From: Hyaloscypha bicolor E
Taxonomy: Eukaryota; Ascomycota; Leotiomycetes; Helotiales; Hyaloscyphaceae
Assembly: GCF_002865645.1 (NCBI RefSeq)
Contig: NW_020194685.1
Span: forward strand, 558,001 to 622,000
Direction: 5' to 3'
DNA length: 64,000 nucleotides
A program made the translations under genes and the position numbers. Under the pieces are notes generated by a model. That model was not told the origin of the DNA and made no database searches. It saw nothing but the letters and a program-made list of their open reading frames with translations. Positions 58,994 to 64,000 of this stretch are shown here, piece after piece (position 1 is the stretch's first letter; every line of letters starts with the position of its first letter).

Positions 58994-60118
58994 ATGCACA
59001 GCTCCTGGCGGGGAAGCAAAACCCGCAGTTTTCCCCTCCAGCGGCTCAGCTCCGGTCTTCGAAGGCCCGGGTACACTTCCCTTCACCACCATGAACTCAA
59101 GATATCACCTCGCCATTGCGCCCTTCAATGGGTCTGCGCAACCGCCAAAATGTCCTCCAGCACGGCCCCTGAAAATGCTGTCTCCAATGCCCGCATAACC
59201 TCTCCCCCTAACCCGAAATCCAAACCTGAGATAATCGACGACAAATCCCCCCACTGTATCCCGTTCATCCTGCGGCAGCTCTCCCTTCACCAATCCTCCC
59301 CTCAAAATGCGAACAAGCCATTCTTCATCGGCCTCAACGGCGTCCAAGGCGCCGGGAAAACAACCCTCGTTTCCACGCTCTCGTCCCTGCTCAGCACACC
59401 ACCACACTCCCTCCCCGTCCTCGTCTGCTCAATCGACGACCTCTACTTATCCCACTCTGCCCAACTCGCCCTCGCGGAAGAACACAATGAGAATCCCCTA
59501 GTGCAGCATAGAGGCGAGCCAGGGACACATGACATGGTCCTCGCGCGGAACCTATTCGAAGCGTTGAAAAAAGGGAAAGAAGTCAAGGTGCCGGAGTACG
59601 ATAAATCCGCCTACAACGGCCAAGGAGACCGCGTCGCCCCATGCTCCTGGAAAAGCGTCAACACGCCCTCTCAGCCGAAAATCCAGGTCGTGATTTTCGA
59701 AGGGTGGTGTGTAGGGTTCCGCACCCTCTCCTCGGACGAAGTGAAGCGTAAATGGGAGGAAGGAGGCGTGACATTGGGCAGACATAGGTTGCAGGATTTA
59801 CTTTTCGTGAACGAGAAGTTGAGAGAGTATGAAGTGTTGAATGACGCTTTTGATGCATTTATTCATATTGATGCTGAGGAGACCGGGTATGTGTATGCGT
59901 GGCGGCAGGAACAAGAAGAGGTTTTAAGGAGGGAGAAGGGGAGGGGCATGAGTAGGGAGGAGGTGGAAAGGTTTGTGGATGGGTATTATCCTGCTTATGA
60001 GCTTTTTACGGAGAAGTTGAGGATGGGACTGTTCAGTGGGGTGGATGGGGGGAAGGGGAGGCAGTTGAGATTGGTTGTTGGGAGGGATAGAAGGGTTAAG
60101 GAGGTTATTGAGATTTGA
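58994..60118 (+). CDS. P-loop kinase, D-glycerate 3-kinase/TDA10-like
   Basis: Intronless frame, up to 374 aa from ATG 58994. A second Met at 59150 (MSSSTAPENAV) gives 322 aa, nearer the usual family size; the upstream part is Arg/Ser/His-rich and could be a mitochondrial leader or simply leader sequence. The Walker A loop is GLNGVQGAGKTTLVSTL (residues 113 onward from the first Met), followed by LPVLVCSIDDLYLSHSAQLA (Walker B-like), VQHRGEPGTHDMVLA, KVPEYDKSAYNGQGDR and VVIFEGWCVGF. This order matches fungal TDA10/YGR205W and plant glycerate kinases. Glycerate phosphorylation would feed photorespiratory-type or serine metabolism. Substrate specificity in fungi is not established. Confidence 0.88.
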   Translation: MHSSWRGSKTRSFPLQRLSSGLRRPGYTSLHHHELKISPRHCALQWVCATAKMSSSTAPENAVSNARITSPPNPKSKPEIIDDKSPHCIPFILRQLSLHQSSPQNANKPFFIGLNGVQGAGKTTLVSTLSSLLSTPPHSLPVLVCSIDDLYLSHSAQLALAEEHNENPLVQHRGEPGTHDMVLARNLFEALKKGKEVKVPEYDKSAYNGQGDRVAPCSWKSVNTPSQPKIQVVIFEGWCVGFRTLSSDEVKRKWEEGGVTLGRHRLQDLLFVNEKLREYEVLNDAFDAFIHIDAEETGYVYAWRQEQEEVLRREKGRGMSREEVERFVDGYYPAYELFTEKLRMGLFSGVDGGKGRQLRLVVGRDRRVKEVIEI

Positions 60119-60531
60119 GGGAGGAGCGAGAGAGTGATCCCGGATGAGATGTGTGACGATTAATGCTCATTTATGAGTAAGAAGCAAATGGGTATCTTGA
60201 CATATAGAGAGAACTCCGAGCAAAATGCAATCACTATCCGAATCCCTTTCCATGTCCGTCGCTATGATGCGAAACTCCCAGCAAAATGCTACCACGTTCG
60301 CCCCTTCTCATACAGCTCTCAAGAATGCCAGAACAAATATGAAGCCATGCCTAACAACCTCTTGCCCCATGTTCCCTCAACAGCGACAGGAGATTCCCGC
60401 AAAGCAAGCTCCTCTACACGAGCCGTCCCACCCTGAACAACAGCAACACCTGAGCCATTCTTCCCAATCCTGCCACCAATAGCCTGCAAGTCGGGCACAG
60501 AAGAAGATGCATCTAAAGCTCAGCAGACAAG
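60119..60531. other. Convergent 3' region between two genes
   Basis: Short overlapping plus frames were seen (60173-60482), Gln/Ser/Pro-rich, with no motif. They probably reflect composition. Confidence 0.45.
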
Positions 60532-61830
60532 TCAGATCATCTTGCCTCTGAGCACACCTTCCCCGCTAGCCTGCATCTCCTTGAGCTTCTTCTCAAACAG
60601 GTCAGACTTGCCTCTGACCACCTTCTCTCTCGCCTCGATCTCCGCCTCAAATTTCTCCGTGACTCTACGCTTCTCTTGTCTCTTCTCCTTCAACTGTTTC
60701 ATCAAATCCGCAAATTTCTCGATCAGCCAATCTCCAGCTTCCTCCCACTCGCTAGTTGAGAGCTGTTCAAAGAAGAGAACCGCATCCTCATCAGTCTTGA
60801 TTCGGTCGGCGTAATATGTGATTTGATCACCAAGGGGCTTTCCTTGGAGTGCAGCTGGGAGTCCGAAAGGCTTGTGGTTGCGGATTGTGTCCCAATCTTC
60901 AGCTTTGAGATCGGAGTATTTCATGCCTTTCAGTTTCTCGTCATTGTAATCACCAGGCACGTAACCAGGCGGGTAGCCGTTTTCCATCGTCAATGGGGAG
61001 CTTTGTGCAAGGCGGGCTTTTCGCTGGCGAGTGGGGCTTGCGGAAGGGGTGTCAGCTTCAGCTTCATCACTGCTGACTTCAATGTGATTGTGTCTTTCCT
61101 TTGATCGGGGTCCTGGGAGTTGGTCCTCGTCCGTCTCCTCAGGTTCCTCGTCGCCTTGGTGTCGTTGTTGCTCATAATTCTCGCGAGATGGTCCATCTGA
61201 TCGATTTCGCTTCTTGGAGCCCGCCGTCTGTTGATTCATCGCATCAGCATCTTGCGCCTGACGAAGTTGCAGATCTGAATGTATGACTTCAGACTTCTTA
61301 AACCGACTATGAGTCCCAGAAGTTTGCGGCTTCGAGGGGCCTTGTTCATATTCGGGATTGACGATCAAGGGTGATTGACTGTGGACATGGTGAAGCGTGT
61401 GTTGCGGCAAGCCATGTGAATAACGCTGGCCAGCCTGAGCTCCATACTCACGCTCATCTAGCATTTCTTCCCCCTGTCTATATTGGCCATTCTCCTCAAG
61501 ATCGAAGCCGAGATCACTCTTGGTAGCTTCGAAGTCGTCTGAGTTAAGGGTGATTTCATCGAAGGCCTTTGAATATGGAAGCGGCTGTTCCTTTGCAAAT
61601 CGATTGTTCGGATACGTGTTCCGGAGAGAATTCTGGTTCGAGGCATATCCTGGAGCTGGAGCAGTGCTGGGAAGGTATTGTGTAATAGGAGGGGCAGCAG
61701 GCTCGGATCTTTTGGGCTTTCCACTTCCAAACTTCAAGGCTTGTGCAGCAGCTACATCAGGGCGTTTGGCACCGGCTGGAGGGGCAGGAGCATGCTGTTT
61801 ATTTTCGATGAATCGAGATAGACTAGCCAT
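60532..61830 (-). CDS. ECM11-domain-like protein
   Basis: Intronless 432 aa frame from MASLSRFIENKQHAPAPPAG. The N-terminal two thirds are disordered: Pro/Gln/Ser/Asp-rich with KKRNRSDGPSRE and a Ser-Asp-Glu cluster (VSSDEAEADTPSASPT). The C-terminal third (about 290-432) is conserved-looking: GDYNDEKLKGMKYSDLKAED, then WDTIRNHKPFG, LQGKPLGDQITYYADRIKTD, FFEQLSTSEWEEAGDWLIEK and a Lys/Glu-rich coiled coil. This arrangement resembles the C-terminal domain of the fungal Extracellular mutant protein 11 (ECM11) family. ECM11 in yeast acts with Gmc2 in the synaptonemal complex; in filamentous fungi the role is untested. My recognition is by pattern only. Confidence 0.65.
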   Translation of the reverse strand: MASLSRFIENKQHAPAPPAGAKRPDVAAAQALKFGSGKPKRSEPAAPPITQYLPSTAPAPGYASNQNSLRNTYPNNRFAKEQPLPYSKAFDEITLNSDDFEATKSDLGFDLEENGQYRQGEEMLDEREYGAQAGQRYSHGLPQHTLHHVHSQSPLIVNPEYEQGPSKPQTSGTHSRFKKSEVIHSDLQLRQAQDADAMNQQTAGSKKRNRSDGPSRENYEQQRHQGDEEPEETDEDQLPGPRSKERHNHIEVSSDEAEADTPSASPTRQRKARLAQSSPLTMENGYPPGYVPGDYNDEKLKGMKYSDLKAEDWDTIRNHKPFGLPAALQGKPLGDQITYYADRIKTDEDAVLFFEQLSTSEWEEAGDWLIEKFADLMKQLKEKRQEKRRVTEKFEAEIEAREKVVRGKSDLFEKKLKEMQASGEGVLRGKMI

Positions 61831-62465
61831 TGTAGATTATTCTAGGAATGACTTGGGCAGGTTTTGTCTTGTCGATTCGTGCTGAAGGATTGTGGTTAGA
61901 TCATGGTGAGGCTGAGATTTTTCTTCAGGAACTCACAATTTGGTACAGCTCTGCTTCGGGCTGGTTTTCACTGCAGAATAGCACAGCTGCGATAATAGGT
62001 ACGGCAGATACCAGAGGGAAGGCGCCCATCAATGAAAACTGATTCAGAGGCTGCTAGTGGTTCGGACAGAGAGGTTGTTGACTTCACCCCGACGTTGAAG
62101 TGGGATGATTTTTTCGGAACGCGAAGTCGCGATTGGATTCAGTGCACGGTCACATGACTACGCGATCAACACTTCCACATCGGCCGCGCCGAACAGCCCC
62201 CTCCGGGGAGATCTTCGAGGTTGAATTTCTCTTCTTCAGATCTCAAAGCTTGTCCCAGACTGTAGAGCTTTACTCGTCGACGCGATGGCCGAATTATGAC
62301 GTGTCACTGCGTTCCATGACGTGTCGTGTGAGTGAGATTCCCCTGGATTTGTCAAAGTTTTGCTGTGACAGATAATTGGGCGAGAGGATGTTGCATTGAG
62401 AGAGCAGGTGTGCACGGAGCAATATATGTACAGCTTGTCCTCGCCAAAGGCACGCTCCACGGTGA
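61831..62465. other. Intergenic, promoter of ECM11-like gene
   Basis: No gene was seen. It holds the start region of the ECM11-like gene and the 3' end of the methyltransferase gene. Confidence 0.5.
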
Positions 62466-63449
62466 CTACCGCAAGAGCCCTATATGGATCACAAATCCAG
62501 AATCCGACCCCAGCCCGCCTGTCAATACCTGGTCCGGAACCCTCCATACACGGAATGCCTTGTGGAACTCTTTGAGCCAACCTTCAAATACCTCTGCAGA
62601 ACGTAGCTGTTGTGCAACGATACACACCGTTGGAGTATCCTTTCCATCTGCCAGCCGCAGCTGGCACACTTCTCTGCAAGTATCAACAAGAGGCTTTATC
62701 AAAGCATCATTGTAGATGCAATCACAAGCGATCACGGCATCGAAACTGATCTTCATCCCATTACCCGTCAGTGAAGACGTAACCTGATCCGTCTCCCAGT
62801 CAAGCGGTTTCGCAATGATATTGCTGACTGCATTTGTCGAAGTCGGCCGCATGACATCCTTCTTCATTTTGGATGTGCTCTTCCGGCTCTTGCTTGCTGA
62901 AGAGGAGCTGTCTGCCTGATTTTCACCTAAATTCCGATTCAGGTACTTCATGACATATTCCTGGTCTGTCAAGATGTATGATTCGATCAGCGGGCCCAGG
63001 GTCAATCCAATAACTCCAGATATTCCACACCCAAGCTCAAGAATAGTCGATGTGGTATTCAGAATGCCGTGCTTGAAGAGCAAATTTGAAGGATGAGTAA
63101 TCCATGATGCAAACAGAGGGGTGATTTTCCAGACAACTGCAGTCGTTAGCCAATTCCAAGCTTGTAGACCTTCAACCCTACCAGCTCCCGTTGTCCCTCC
63201 ACCTCGATTTGAGGATAATATCGTGGGAGATTGATGGATTGTGAGATCCCGGTCGCCGATCGACAAATCCAAGATTGTGGCTTTTGAATCAACAAATCCG
63301 AGATTCTGAGATGGAATCGATTGAGAAAACAAGAGAAAGGATTCTAGTGACCGCGCTTAGCTACATTTTGGACAGTGAACTTCGTCTGTACCTTCTTCAG
63401 GATAATCAACCTCGGGCCCAAGAGTTTCCAAGACAGCCTCGAGACTCAT
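62466..63449 (-). CDS. RKM5: RKM5-like protein lysine methyltransferase
   Basis: Two exons (63392-63449 and 62466-63343) give about 311 aa. Exon 1 starts MSLEAVLETLGPEVDYPEE. The intron (gtacag...cactag, 48 bp) joins to SFLLFSQSIPSQNLGFVDSK in phase. A nearer acceptor (atctcag, 63306) was rejected because it breaks phase. The methyltransferase core shows LSSNRGGGTTGAGRVEGLQA, TSTILELGCGISGVIGL (motif I), YILTDQEYVMKYLNRNL, and then FDAVIACDCIYNDALIKPLV (DxxY-type post-motif IV). This is the family-16/METTL21-like set that includes yeast Rkm5, which methylates ribosomal protein L1. The substrate here is inferred. Confidence 0.88.
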
Positions 63450-64000
63450 TGGAGGATTGGGATCTAGCGTGGAGAGTCAGAAACCCAACGATCTGATCCT
63501 GCCAATAGGCACAGAAGAACCAGCACTTCACATGACTAAATGTGTCGTGGCATAACAGGGTCACAGGAGAGAGTCTTGGGATGGCTGACTGACAGGCAAC
63601 CAAGTTGCGTATCACAACTTCGGATCCCAAGGCGTTTTCACATCGCCAAGGGCAGAGATTGGCCCAACTACTCGGCAGAAGCGAGCAAGTTGCAGGCACA
63701 AGTGGCTGGGCATAGATACGAAGGAAGCGGAAGCGGAAGCGGAAGCAAAGGTTCCAGAGAGCTGGTGCTAGGAGATAGTCAAAAACTTACCGCAAGTCGA
63801 TACTGTGTTCAAGGTTGCTCGAAGAGGTCAAAGGAAGAGGATCACGATGAGCATGTCTCACTGAGACTGAAGTCTCGGCATGCACTAGACACTTGCCCCT
63901 GTGTAGAAATAAGTCCGACCGGTCGCAGGACCACAGTGCCCCGATGGAGCTTGCCGCAGCTTGGCAGGTTGAAATTAGCTTGTGCTAGCGGCCCAGCCCC
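63450..64000. other. Upstream flank; GGAAGC microsatellite
   Basis: No gene was seen. A (ggaagc) repeat of four units lies at about 63724-63750. The region is probably the promoter of the methyltransferase gene. Confidence 0.55.

Noticed and set aside
1..64000. CRISPR array, operon or prokaryotic features
   Set aside because: Spliceosomal introns, an intron-containing tRNA and eukaryotic families throughout; no regularly spaced direct repeats with unique spacers.

Overview
This window reads as nuclear DNA of a filamentous ascomycete (Pezizomycotina; a leotiomycete-like relative is my inference). Genes carry short 45-60 bp introns with GTANGT or GTAAGT donors and CTRAC-like branch points. Families include 2EXR, DUF3716, BTB, SUR7/PalI, PNS1 and peroxisomal FOX2. 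The tRNA-Pro has an intron, and transposon relics separate gene-dense islands. All exon maps were made by hand from splice signals and reading-frame continuity; no search was run.

Layout. 1-737: partial minus-strand gene open at the window edge. 2.5-3.5 kb: BTB/POZ protein. 5.0-8.7 kb (minus): secreted, probably GPI-anchored, repeat-built wall protein whose repeats are duplicated exon-intron units. 11.0-13.6 kb: Kelch-type single-pass membrane protein. 14.0-14.4 kb: 133 bp foldback. 14.7-15.5 kb: unknown two-exon protein. 15.9-16.5 kb: DUF3716 protein. 17-27 kb: accessory zone with a 444 bp TA-flanked MITE, one intact and two broken 2EXR genes, a frameshifted CCCH zinc-finger gene and a dispersed repeat. 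27.8-29.2 kb: BTB-bromodomain protein. 29-32 kb: decayed sequence. 32.2-35.0 kb: TIM21 and GLO3, divergent. 36.5-37.6 kb: PhyH-like dioxygenase. 38.7-39.8 kb: SUR7/PalI-like protein. 40.8-42.6 kb: PNS1-like transporter. 43.1-44.6 kb: decayed gene. 45.5-52.4 kb: Argonaute gene split by a 3.07 kb hAT element. 53.9-54.3 kb: intron-containing tRNA-Pro and an inverted pseudo-copy. 55.5-63.4 kb: conserved island with FOX2, a glycerate-kinase-like protein, an ECM11-like protein and an RKM5-like methyltransferase.

The most notable locus is the Argonaute. Apart from the insertion its seven exons keep phase throughout (about 1164 aa). It has three N-terminal Cys/His clusters and retains the PIWI aspartates. 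A hAT element with perfect 20 bp terminal inverted repeats and a perfect 8 bp target duplication sits inside exon 4. The element's own transposase is broken, so a defective copy was probably mobilised in trans, fairly recently. If the assembly is right, this strain has lost, or is polymorphic for, one RNA-silencing Argonaute, in a window that also holds a long foldback, a MITE and several fresh-looking pseudogenes.

The conserved genes cover ordinary cell functions: vesicle traffic (GLO3), mitochondrial import (TIM21), peroxisomal beta-oxidation (FOX2), plasma membrane and wall (SUR7-like, PNS1, Kelch and GPI proteins) and translation-factor or ribosome modification (RKM5). I see no biosynthetic cluster.
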